Source: Actinomycetota bacterium (GTDB lineage: Bacteria; Actinomycetota; Acidimicrobiia; Acidimicrobiales; Aldehydirespiratoraceae). From it: a DNA stretch of 21,336 nt. Both the position numbers and the translations under genes were made by a program. This document shows, piece after piece, positions 1 through 6,784 of the stretch. The notes beneath the pieces are model-generated. The model saw nothing but the letters and a program-made list of their open reading frames with translations, did no database searches and was not told where the DNA came from. The first letter of the stretch is position 1. Each line of letters starts with the position of its first letter. The stretch spans positions 1 through 21,336 of the forward strand of contig JAAXHB010000075.1 of NCBI GenBank assembly GCA_012271125.1, written 5' to 3'.

Positions 1-870
1 GTCTAGAACGACTGATTCCATAGTGTCTGGTTCGACACCGAAGACGGCGTCGCCGATGATTGCGCGGATGCGTTGTTCGTGGTGATCGAGGACAGTACCG
101 GCGTCCTTGCTTTTTGTCGAAAGGCGGAGGCGTAAGCCGTTCCAGCCACTGGCAAGGAATGCGATGGAGACGTCGGGATCTGAGCTATCTAGAGCGGTGA
201 TTTCGTCGGCGAGGGCTTCGGCGAGACCTGATTCGGAGTAGCCCCAGGTCAACAGTGTGCGGCTTGTGATTGTTGGCGGGAAGCCGGCACGTTCACGTAG
301 GTCACCGATGACGGTGTTGGCAATCATGATCTTCATCTCGTATGGAACGCCGGGGACGGCGTAGATGACCTTGTTGGCAGCGTTGGCTCTGTCGTTGTTG
401 GTGTCGTCATTATTGGTGTCGCCGTCGTTGTCGTTAATAGGGCAGATGAGGCCGGGGGCGGTGCCGGGGAGGTCATCCATTACCGATGCGCCTTGAGGTA
501 CTTGGGCTTGGAGCAGGTTTATTTCGGGCATTGCACGATTGGCGGCGGCGAATTTTTGGCGGATGCGGTTGGCGACGGCTTCGTCGTGTTGGAGCTCGAC
601 GCCCATGACCGCGGCGATGGCGGGGCGGGTGATGTCGTCATGGGTGGGGCCGAGGCCTCCGCAGACGATGATGGCGTCGCTGCGGGCTAGGGCTGCTTGG
701 AGGGCGGCGACGATGCGGTCATGGTTGTCGCCGACTTTGGTTTGGTGGTGACTGTCGATTCCTGCTTCGGCGAGGCGCTGGGAGATCCAGGAGGAGTTGG
801 TGTCGACGATTTGGCCGAGCAGCAGTTCGGTGCCGACAGCGACTATTTCACATTTGATTGATTGGCTCAT
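1..870 (-). CDS. cinA: CinA-family protein, N-terminal part (3' end outside window)
   Basis: The reading frame is open from the ATG at 870 to the left edge, giving 290 residues of a longer protein. The N-terminal half is a MoCF (molybdopterin-binding-like) domain: the opening strand and loop CEIVAVGTELLLGQIVDTNS (residues 7-26), GGLGPTHDD (71-79) and the VPGVPYEMK segment (172-180) are typical of CinA. Family members act as ADP-ribose pyrophosphatase and/or NMN deamidase in pyridine nucleotide salvage; the C-terminal deamidase domain, if present, lies outside the window. The start ATG overlaps the pgsA stop as ATGA, so translation is probably coupled. Oddity: residues 146-167 are an Asn/Asp/Ala-rich tract placed between GTAPGL and the VPGVP strand, where the family normally has a linker of only a few residues. 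Confidence 0.93.
   Translation of the reverse strand, partial: MSQSIKCEIVAVGTELLLGQIVDTNSSWISQRLAEAGIDSHHQTKVGDNHDRIVAALQAALARSDAIIVCGGLGPTHDDITRPAIAAVMGVELQHDEAVANRIRQKFAAANRAMPEINLLQAQVPQGASVMDDLPGTAPGLICPINDNDGDTNNDDTNNDRANAANKVIYAVPGVPYEMKIMIANTVIGDLRERAGFPPTITSRTLLTWGYSESGLAEALADEITALDSSDPDVSIAFLASGWNGLRLRLSTKSKDAGTVLDHHEQRIRAIIGDAVFGVEPDTMESVVLD
370..435 (-). repeat. Asn/Asp-rich low-complexity tract inside cinA
   Basis: On the plus strand this is a run of gtt, gtc, att and ggt triplets, read on the minus strand mainly as AAC, AAT, GAC and ACC codons (residues 146-167 of CinA). It keeps the reading frame and lies in a surface loop of the MoCF domain. Similar composition occurs in rimO and plsC in this window. 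Confidence 0.75.
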
Positions 871-1463
871 TCATCGATTGGGGGATGGACTGGAGCGGGG
901 GTTGAGGTTGTGTCCGAGGTTGGGGCAGGGTCTGAGGCGGCTGCGCCGTCGCGGATGTATTGGATGCCGGTGAATACGGTGAAGGCGGTGGCGACCCATA
1001 GGGCAATGGCGATTACTAGGTCGGCGTCGGCGAGCCAAGGCATGATTGCCATTGCCAAGGCGACACCTTGGACGAAGGTTTTGTATTTTGCGGAACGGCG
1101 GGCGGGGATGATGATGCCGTCGCCGAGCCAGCGGGTGCGCCAGGCGGTGATGCCGAGTTCGCGCACGGCGAGGATCGTCATCGGTAGCCACCAGTAACGC
1201 TCGACGGCAACTAGACAGAAGCCGGCGCCTAAAACGACGACCTTGTCTGCGATGGGGTCGAGGAATGCGCCGCTGCGGGTGACGGCGTTTGCTCGGCGGG
1301 CGACTTTGCCGTCGAAGAAGTCTGTGCTTGCCATGGCGACGCCGAGGCCAAAAGCTGCCCAGGACACTCCCCTATCACCGGTATACAAGATGAGGTAAAA
1401 CAGCAGGGGCGCGAGGACGAGTCGGGTGATCGTCAGCAGGTTGGCGGGGTGTAGGCCGGTCAT
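867..1463 (-). CDS. pgsA: CDP-diacylglycerol--glycerol-3-phosphate 3-phosphatidyltransferase family
   Basis: This 198-residue integral membrane protein belongs to the CDP-alcohol phosphatidyltransferases. The diagnostic motif DxxDGxxAR-x8-GxxxDxxxD is complete: Asp48, Asp51, Gly52, Ala55, Arg56, Gly65, Asp69 and Asp73. Hydrophobic segments around residues 8-27, 33-47, 74-90 and 130-165 fit the multi-helix fold. The likely reaction makes phosphatidylglycerol phosphate from CDP-diacylglycerol and glycerol-3-phosphate in the cytoplasmic membrane. Related actinobacterial enzymes that use inositol phosphate or other alcohols cannot be excluded from sequence alone. The C-terminus (from about residue 176) is a Pro/Thr/Ser/Asp-rich tail beyond the membrane core. 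Its ATG overlaps the rimO stop and its stop overlaps the cinA start (4 bases each), so the three are probably one operon. Confidence 0.9.
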   Translation of the reverse strand: MTGLHPANLLTITRLVLAPLLFYLILYTGDRGVSWAAFGLGVAMASTDFFDGKVARRANAVTRSGAFLDPIADKVVVLGAGFCLVAVERYWWLPMTILAVRELGITAWRTRWLGDGIIIPARRSAKYKTFVQGVALAMAIMPWLADADLVIAIALWVATAFTVFTGIQYIRDGAAASDPAPTSDTTSTPAPVHPPIDE

Positions 1464-2905
1464 GTGCGAGTGGGTTGTTGTGTGGGTTTGGCGATGAGGT
1501 CGGTGCCGAGGGATTCGGTGATCACGACGTCAATGAATGAGCCCGGGGTGAAGCTGTTGTTGTCGTTGTTTATTTGAATGATGCCGTCGATTTCAGGGGC
1601 TTCGCGGTGGCTGCGGCCAATGACAGTGTGGCCGGCATTGTCGTCGGCATTGTCGTCGGTATTGTCGCCGATGTTGTCGTGAATGTCCTCGTAAACGGCG
1701 TCAATAAGGACTTCTGAGACGGTGCCGATCAGGACATCACGTTTGGATGCGGTGATGCGGTCTTGTTTTTCGGTGAGCTCGTTGAGACGTTCGTGCATGA
1801 GGGAGGCGGCGACGGGGTGATCGAGGGTGGCGGAGTAGGTGCCCGCCTCTTGGGAGTAGGCGAAAAAGCCGCACCAGTCGAGCTGGGCTGCGTCGATGAA
1901 GTCGAGGAGTTGGTCGTGGTCGTGGTCGGTTTCGCCGGGGTAGCCGACGATGAAGTTGGAGCGGAAGGCGGCGGAGGGTTCGTGGGCGCGGATGGCGTTG
2001 ATGCGTTCGAGGAAGCGGTCGCCGTTGCCCCAGCGGCGCATGCGGCGTAGCAGTGGGGCTGAGACGTGTTGTAGGGACAGGTCGAAGTAGGGGGTGCCTG
2101 TTTCGCAGATGGCGTCGATGAGGTCGTCTCGGAGGTCGGAGGGGTAGAGGTATAGGAGGCGGGTGCGGGGGACTTTGGCGGAGACGGCTTTGACGAGGTC
2201 GACTATTGGGGACGTGTCTGGTGTTGTTGAGGGGTCGGGTGCTTGTGACGGGTTGCGGTTGTCTCGGCCGTAGCTGGCGAGGTCTTGGGCGACTAGGACG
2301 ATTTCTTTTGCGGCGAGGGCGTCGACTTCGTCAAGTATTGACTCCAGTGAGCGGCTGCGTTGGGGTCCTCGGAAGCTGGGGATGGCGCAGAAGCCGCAGG
2401 CGCGGTCGCAGCCTTCGGCGATCTTGACGTATGCCCAGGGTCGCGGTGAGCTTGGGCGTGGCAAGTTGAGCAGGTCAAAGTCGGGGATGTTGTCGTTATT
2501 TATGTTGTCGTCATTTATGTTGTCGTTATTTGAGGCGTTGGTTGGGCGGTCGGTTAGTAGGACTGGCACCGGCGCGAACTGCTGTCCGAAACCGGCGACC
2601 TTGGCGATGCTTGTGTCGACTAACTCTGTGATTTGGGTGACTTCACTGCCATAACGTTCGGCTAGGCAACCGGTGACGACTAGCTCTGCGTTGGCTGTTT
2701 TGGTGTCGGCGAGAGCCTGAATTGTTTCGATGGATTCTTGACGGGCTTCGTCAACGAAAGCGCAAGTGTTGACGACGACCATGTCGGCGTCGGCGACGTC
2801 GTCGGTGGCGGTCATGCCCTGGCTTGTGAGCATTCCGTGGAGCTTGTCCGAGTCGACTTGATTCTTCGGACAGCCCAGCGTTGTCAAATGAAATCGCCGG
2901 CCCAC
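1460..2905 (-). CDS. rimO: ribosomal protein S12 methylthiotransferase RimO
   Basis: A radical-SAM methylthiotransferase of 481 residues that adds a methylthio group to an Asp of ribosomal protein S12. The N-terminal UPF0004 domain has the auxiliary cluster cysteines Cys12 (TLGCPKNQVDSD), Cys48 and Cys80; the radical-SAM motif is CDRACGFC with Cys166, Cys170 and Cys173. A C-terminal TRAM-like region follows from about residue 385. The TLGCPKN and FIVGYPGETD motifs favour RimO over MiaB. It is longer than the roughly 440 residues usual for the family because of three extra stretches: Asn/Asp-rich residues 124-142, a Pro/Ser/Thr/Asp stretch at about 218-233, and Asp/Asn repeats at 409-425 inside the TRAM region. 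The start is GTG at 2905; no clear Shine-Dalgarno is seen. First gene of a rimO-pgsA-cinA operon. Confidence 0.95.
   Translation of the reverse strand: MGRRFHLTTLGCPKNQVDSDKLHGMLTSQGMTATDDVADADMVVVNTCAFVDEARQESIETIQALADTKTANAELVVTGCLAERYGSEVTQITELVDTSIAKVAGFGQQFAPVPVLLTDRPTNASNNDNINDDNINNDNIPDFDLLNLPRPSSPRPWAYVKIAEGCDRACGFCAIPSFRGPQRSRSLESILDEVDALAAKEIVLVAQDLASYGRDNRNPSQAPDPSTTPDTSPIVDLVKAVSAKVPRTRLLYLYPSDLRDDLIDAICETGTPYFDLSLQHVSAPLLRRMRRWGNGDRFLERINAIRAHEPSAAFRSNFIVGYPGETDHDHDQLLDFIDAAQLDWCGFFAYSQEAGTYSATLDHPVAASLMHERLNELTEKQDRITASKRDVLIGTVSEVLIDAVYEDIHDNIGDNTDDNADDNAGHTVIGRSHREAPEIDGIIQINNDNNSFTPGSFIDVVITESLGTDLIAKPTQQPTRT
1634..1681 (-). repeat. 12-bp tandem repeat, four units, in rimO
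   Basis: Four consecutive 12-bp units on the plus strand: ggcattgtcgtc at 1634-1645 and again exactly at 1646-1657, ggtattgtcgcc at 1658-1669, gatgttgtcgtg at 1670-1681. Read on the minus strand they give repeating four-residue DN-containing units in the TRAM region of RimO. The length keeps the frame. Confidence 0.85.
2487..2531 (-). repeat. 15-bp tandem repeat, three units, in rimO
   Basis: Three adjacent units: atgttgtcgttattt (2487-2501), atgttgtcgtcattt (2502-2516) and atgttgtcgttattt (2517-2531). Units 1 and 3 are identical, unit 2 differs at one base. Read on the minus strand they encode NNDNI-type pentapeptides in the linker between the UPF0004 and radical-SAM domains. Confidence 0.9.
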
Positions 2906-3004
2906 GTTCCAAAGCCTAAGCGTGAGCTGTCAAGTGGGTCATGCGTTTATCGAACCGTTGCCGCGACCGCTGGCCTGCCCTGCTTCTGATTTAGCCTGCA
3001 GGAG
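2906..3004. promoter_or_regulatory. divergent intergenic region between rimO and ispH
   Basis: The 99 bp between two divergent starts must hold, or lie very near, promoters for both the rimO operon and ispH. I find no convincing paired -35/-10 boxes. A TTGACA lies on the minus strand at 2933-2928 but has no good -10 box at the usual distance. GGAG lies directly against the ispH ATG, closer than a normal ribosome site. Confidence 0.35.
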
Positions 3005-4033
3005 ATGGTTGAGCGGGTGCTGCTGGCTGCGCCGCGCGGGTTTTGCGCCGGTGTGGAAATGGCGATCAAGGCGCTTGCCTGGATGGTGCAGGCCTTTAAG
3101 CCACCTGTCTACTGCTATCACGAAATCGTCCACAATCAAGCAGTCGTGCGCCGCTTCGAGGCTGCTGGAGTGATCTTTGTTGACGACATGGCCGACGTCC
3201 CCGATGGCAGCGCAGTAATGCTCTCTGCTCACGGCTCAGCCCCCGAAGTCGTCGAAACAGCCAAGCAAAAAGGCGGCTACGTGGTCGATGCTGTCTGCCC
3301 GCTCGTCACCAAAGTCCACCACGAAGTTAAGACCCGTGCCAACAAGGGCTATCAGATCGTCTATGTCGGGCATGAAGGCCACGAAGAAGCAGTTGGCACT
3401 ATGGCAGTTGCGCCTGAAGCGATCCACCGCGTTGAGACCCCTGAAGAAGTTGAACAGCTGCCGATTTTCGATACCCCCGTGGCGTTCCTTGCGCAAACGA
3501 CACTGTCGCACAAGGACTGGGAAGACGTCCTCGATGCCGCCAACCAGCACTTCGAGCACCTCTGGCAGCCAACCAGCAGCGACCTTTGTTTCGCCACCAC
3601 AAACCGACAGTCAGCCCTGATGAAAATCACCCCAGATTGTGACGCCGTTGTGGTGATTGGCTCATCCAACTCGTCAAACACAAACGCTCTCGTGAGCCTT
3701 GCTAAACAAGGCGGCTGCGATAGGGTCGTTCGCGTCAATAATGCGGAGGAACTCCCCGATGACCTAGCCGGCACCATCGGCGTCACAGCCGGAGCGTCAG
3801 CCCCTGAAGAGTTAGTCACAGCAGTCATAGAACGTCTTGCTCCAACCAGTGGTGTTACCGAAGTGCGCGTCACAGACGAAGATGAATATTTCCCTCCGCC
3901 CCGCAACCTTCGTGACTTGCTCGCTGCTGTCGACACAACCGCCAACGTCACCCTAGGAGTGAAGCACCCTCAACCTCTTAACGACCGCTCTATAGATGCC
4001 AGTCAGGTATTGAATCGTCTAAGTCCCGGCTAA
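3005..4033 (+). CDS. ispH: 4-hydroxy-3-methylbut-2-enyl diphosphate reductase
   Basis: Last enzyme of the MEP isoprenoid pathway: reduces HMBPP to IPP and DMAPP using a 4Fe-4S cluster in the cytosol. The 342-residue protein has the three cluster cysteines Cys14 (APRGFCAG), Cys98 (DAVCPLV) and Cys195 (SDLCFATTNRQ), the substrate-binding His43 (EIVHN), the catalytic Glu128 in GHEGHEEAVGT, the SSNSSNT motif (220-226) and the late TAGASAPEE motif. It is the only plus-strand gene between two minus-strand blocks. Its last 15 bases overlap the end of plsC on the opposite strand. In many bacteria ispH follows plsC in the same direction, so this copy looks inverted in place. The ATG at 3005 fits the family N-terminus, though a GTG four codons later is also possible. 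Confidence 0.96.
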   Translation: MVERVLLAAPRGFCAGVEMAIKALAWMVQAFKPPVYCYHEIVHNQAVVRRFEAAGVIFVDDMADVPDGSAVMLSAHGSAPEVVETAKQKGGYVVDAVCPLVTKVHHEVKTRANKGYQIVYVGHEGHEEAVGTMAVAPEAIHRVETPEEVEQLPIFDTPVAFLAQTTLSHKDWEDVLDAANQHFEHLWQPTSSDLCFATTNRQSALMKITPDCDAVVVIGSSNSSNTNALVSLAKQGGCDRVVRVNNAEELPDDLAGTIGVTAGASAPEELVTAVIERLAPTSGVTEVRVTDEDEYFPPPRNLRDLLAAVDTTANVTLGVKHPQPLNDRSIDASQVLNRLSPG

Positions 4034-4792
4034 GTCTTGGGCGTGGGGGTAGAGGATTTGGAGAGATTGGTGGAGGTCATCGGTTAGTTCGGTGACGGAG
4101 CGTCTAGATATTCGTGGCTTGGCATTTGTTTTTGGCTCATCGGATGGAGGGTCGGGTCGTTCGGGAGGCTGAATAGGGGTGCCGACAACGGCGACGACCT
4201 TGCGTGGGCGGGGGATTTTTTTGCCTATTGGCAGGGCTTGCACGGTTCCGCCAAGGCCGACGGGCACGATTGGCACGCCAGCTCGGGCGGCGACAAAGGC
4301 GGGGCCATCGTGCATGTCGTCACGATTGACCTGGGCCCCTTCTCGGCGGGTGCCTTCGGGGAACATGACCAGCGGTTCGCCTAAGGCGAGGACGTCTTCG
4401 GCGGCACGCAAGGCGGTGCGGTCGGCGGTGCCGCGCTCGACTGGGAAGCCGCCGAGAATCGAGAGCAACCCACCAAGGAGTCGGGAGTCCCACAGGTTTT
4501 CTTTGCCCATGAAGCGCATGCGGCGTGGGGTGATCATTGCCGCGATGGGAGTGTCGATAAAAGAGCGGTGAACCGGCGAGAGGATGAACGGGCCGGTGGG
4601 GAAGTTTTCACGCCCGATGACCTTGATGCGAAACATTGACTTGACGGCTATGAACACAGCTGTCCAGATGATGCGATAGGTAATGCGTCCTGAGATTGAG
4701 TGTTGGCTGCGCAGAGCCTGATCAGTGCTGTCGTTGGTGTTGCTGTTGTTGTCGTTGATGTTGGCTTGTTTTCCGTAGCGGCTTTTGCTCAT
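4019..4792 (-). CDS. plsC: 1-acyl-sn-glycerol-3-phosphate acyltransferase (PlsC family)
   Basis: A 257-residue lysophosphatidic acid acyltransferase that would place the second acyl chain on glycerol-3-phosphate to make phosphatidic acid at the membrane. The HX4D catalytic motif is His75-Asp80 (HRSFID); further blocks are GGFPVERG (114-121), FPEGTR (144-149) and VPIVPVG (173-179). A hydrophobic stretch at about 40-54 may anchor it. The N-terminus (10-24) is an Asn/Asp/Ser/Thr-rich tract not needed for catalysis, and the C-terminus has a Pro-rich segment around 208-218. It lies 14 bp after cmk and probably shares its transcript; the pairing of cmk with plsC is common. It converges on ispH with a 15-bp overlap. 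Confidence 0.92.
   Translation of the reverse strand: MSKSRYGKQANINDNNSNTNDSTDQALRSQHSISGRITYRIIWTAVFIAVKSMFRIKVIGRENFPTGPFILSPVHRSFIDTPIAAMITPRRMRFMGKENLWDSRLLGGLLSILGGFPVERGTADRTALRAAEDVLALGEPLVMFPEGTRREGAQVNRDDMHDGPAFVAARAGVPIVPVGLGGTVQALPIGKKIPRPRKVVAVVGTPIQPPERPDPPSDEPKTNAKPRISRRSVTELTDDLHQSLQILYPHAQDLAGT
4721..4762 (-). repeat. Asn/Asp-rich tract near the PlsC N-terminus
   Basis: Triplet-rich plus-strand sequence (gtt, gtc, gct, gat) that reads on the minus strand as Asn, Asp, Ser and Thr codons, residues 11-24 of PlsC. Same base composition as the tracts in cinA and rimO; the frame is kept. Confidence 0.65.
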
Positions 4793-4806
4793 TTGGATGT
4801 CAAGTT

Positions 4807-5460
4807 TTATGAGTCGAGCCTGCTGATGACGTTGTCGACAATTTCATCAACGGTGGTCGAGGTGGTGTCGATGATGACGGCGTCGTCAGCGGGACGCAAA
4901 GGATTGGCGGCACGGGTTGAGTCGATGAGGTTGCGACGGGCTAGGTCTTCAGCTATTGATGTGACGGCGTTTGGGGCATCGTCCTTTGCGTAGTCGCCTT
5001 GAACGACGCGGCGCTGGGCGCTTTCTTCAAGGTCAACGGTGAGGTAAATCTTGAGCTCGGCGTCGGGGAAGACGACGGTGCCGATGTCTCGCCCTTCGAC
5101 CACTCCCCCACCGTGGTCGGTGACCCATTGGCGCTGCTTGGCGACCATTTCGGCACGCACGGGCGCATGGGCGGCGACGGCGCTGACGGCTTTGGTGACG
5201 GCTTCGCCACGGATTGGAGTGCTTACGTCGGTGCCGTCGACGGTCACATGGTCGCCATCTAGTTCGATGACGGCGGATTTTGCGATTTGGGTGGCGAAGG
5301 CTTCGTCGGCTGGGTCGCCGCTTGTTTCAAGAACTGCCCAGGTGACGGCTCGATACATGGCACCGGTGTTGAGGCGGGGAAGGTTGAGGCGTTCAGCGAG
5401 GGCAGTGGACAGAGAGGTTTTGCCTGATCCGGCTTGGCCGTCTATAGCGATTATGCGCAT
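4807..5460 (-). CDS. cmk: cytidylate kinase
   Basis: Transfers phosphate from ATP to CMP or dCMP. The 217-residue length fits the bacterial family. P-loop GQAGSGKTS at residues 8-16, the CMP-site segment LNTGAMYRAV (30-39), EGRDIGTVVFPDA (about 122-134) and the final PLRPADDAVIIDT block are all present. The start ATG at 5460 places the P-loop close to the N-terminus as in homologues. It lies 22 bp after the first aroA stop; that gap is filled by a perfect 15-bp tandem duplication. Position in tyrA-aroA-cmk-plsC matches a widespread bacterial arrangement. Confidence 0.95.
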   Translation of the reverse strand: MRIIAIDGQAGSGKTSLSTALAERLNLPRLNTGAMYRAVTWAVLETSGDPADEAFATQIAKSAVIELDGDHVTVDGTDVSTPIRGEAVTKAVSAVAAHAPVRAEMVAKQRQWVTDHGGGVVEGRDIGTVVFPDAELKIYLTVDLEESAQRRVVQGDYAKDDAPNAVTSIAEDLARRNLIDSTRAANPLRPADDAVIIDTTSTTVDEIVDNVISRLDS

Positions 5461-5461
5461 T

Positions 5462-5491
5462 GATTATCTAGGTGCGGATTATCTAGGTGCG
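5462..5491. repeat. perfect 15-bp tandem duplication at the aroA/cmk junction
   Basis: gattatctaggtgcg occurs at 5462-5476 and immediately again at 5477-5491 with no mismatch. Each copy contains cta, so on the minus strand there are two TAG triplets; the one at 5483-5485 ends aroA. The duplication lengthens the aroA-cmk spacer from 7 to 22 bp. Confidence 0.95.
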
Positions 5492-6784
5492 GCGCAGGAG
5501 CTCGAGGGTGTCGAAGAACTCGGGGAAGGTTTTGTTGACGCAACTGGGGTTTTGGATGCTGATGCCACCGATGACTAGGCCGAGAATAGAAAATGCCATT
5601 GCCATGCGGTGGTCGTCGTAGGTTTCAATTACTGCACCTGTTGGTGATGAGTCAGGTCGGATAATCATGCCGTCGTCGGTTGCTTCGGCACCCACTCCGC
5701 AGCGTTGTAACTCACGCACGGGAGCGTCGATTCTGTCGCTTTCCTTGCCGCGTATGAAACCAACACCGTGGATTCGGGTTTCCGAGGTAGCAAAGGCGGC
5801 GGCGACGGCGAGTGTGGGAACTGTGTCGGAGATGTTGCTCATGTCGACTTCTATGCCGGCGAGCGATGTGTTGTCATTGCTGACGACTTGGACTGCGCCG
5901 TTGGCACCATCGTTGACTGTGGCACCCATTTGTTCGAGAACATGGGCGAAGGCGACGTCACCTTGAATCGATGACATTGTCAGGTTCGCCACACTGATGT
6001 TGCCGCCAGTTATTGCGCCTAATGCCCAAAAGTATGAGGCAGCTGAGGCGTCGGGCTCGACCACATATTCGGGGATGGCGCGGTAGCCGCCACCGGTGAC
6101 GACGACTTCATGAGCGGCGACTTCTGCATCAACGCCAAAAGCTCTCATGACCGCTGCGGTCATTTCCACATATGGGCGCGAGATGAGGTCATCGGTGAGC
6201 TCTATGCGCATCCCACCTTCGAGGACACCGGCGGCGAGCATAAGCCCCGACAAGAACTGGCTTGAGGTAGCGCCGCTTAGCGAAACGGTTGCTTGTGACT
6301 TGATCGGACCGCAGACCTCAAGGGGCAGTTGGTTGCCGCTGACGTGAGCGCCGAGGTCGCTGAGAGCGGTCGCGAGTTCGTTGAAGGGACGATCTCGAAG
6401 CTGTTCGTGGCCGTCAATGGTGACCGGCACCGATGCCGTTGCCGTTACCGGTGCGACAAAGCGGGCTGTCGTGCCTGACTGACGGGCATTGATGACAGCA
6501 CCGGAAGCGGGTCTTGGTTTGCCGCCGACGCCGGTGACGCTCCAGGTGTTGTCGCCAAAATCAGAGTCGCCAGAATCAGTGTCACACCCTGCACCCATAA
6601 TTTTGATCGTGTCAATCATCGCCTCAGTGTCATCAGCAAGAAGTCCGCCACGGATTCGAGTAGTGCCGTTAGCTAACGCTGCGCACAGCAGCGCTCGGTT
6701 GGTGATGCTTTTTGATCCGGGCACCTTGATGGTCGCCCGAGGTGGCTGGGTTAAAGGTGTTATCGGCAGCGGGTCGGGGGTCAC
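5483..6784 (-). CDS. aroA: 3-phosphoshikimate 1-carboxyvinyltransferase (EPSP synthase)
   Basis: Sixth step of the shikimate pathway, joining shikimate-3-phosphate and PEP. The 433-residue protein shows VPGSKSITNRALLCAALA at 21-38 with the substrate-binding Ser24/Lys25 and Arg30, the PEP-loop region ARQSGTTARF (about 99-108), the GATSSQFLSG block, RGKESDR and YDDHRMAMAF near the C-terminus. The GTG start overlaps the tyrA stop as GTGA, so tyrA-aroA are translationally coupled, both serving aromatic amino acid synthesis. Residues 68-79 carry an Asp/Ser/Gly repeat in a loop that is usually shorter. Confidence 0.95.
   Translation of the reverse strand: MTPDPLPITPLTQPPRATIKVPGSKSITNRALLCAALANGTTRIRGGLLADDTEAMIDTIKIMGAGCDTDSGDSDFGDNTWSVTGVGGKPRPASGAVINARQSGTTARFVAPVTATASVPVTIDGHEQLRDRPFNELATALSDLGAHVSGNQLPLEVCGPIKSQATVSLSGATSSQFLSGLMLAAGVLEGGMRIELTDDLISRPYVEMTAAVMRAFGVDAEVAAHEVVVTGGGYRAIPEYVVEPDASAASYFWALGAITGGNISVANLTMSSIQGDVAFAHVLEQMGATVNDGANGAVQVVSNDNTSLAGIEVDMSNISDTVPTLAVAAAFATSETRIHGVGFIRGKESDRIDAPVRELQRCGVGAEATDDGMIIRPDSSPTGAVIETYDDHRMAMAFSILGLVIGGISIQNPSCVNKTFPEFFDTLELLRRT
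6552..6581 (-). repeat. 15-bp near-perfect tandem repeat inside aroA
   Basis: tcgccaaaatcagag (6552-6566) is followed by tcgccagaatcagtg (6567-6581), two mismatches. The minus strand reads Asp/Ser/Gly pentapeptides at about AroA residues 69-78, in a loop before the WSVTG strand. Confidence 0.7.

Noticed and set aside
2928..2933. TTGACA on the minus strand upstream of rimO, a possible -35 box
   Set aside because: The bases 17 positions downstream (GGAACG) do not resemble a -10 box and lie at the start codon.
3361..3951. 196-codon minus-strand open frame opposite ispH
   Set aside because: Ser/Thr/Ala-rich shadow translation without recognisable motifs; ispH on the other strand is certain.
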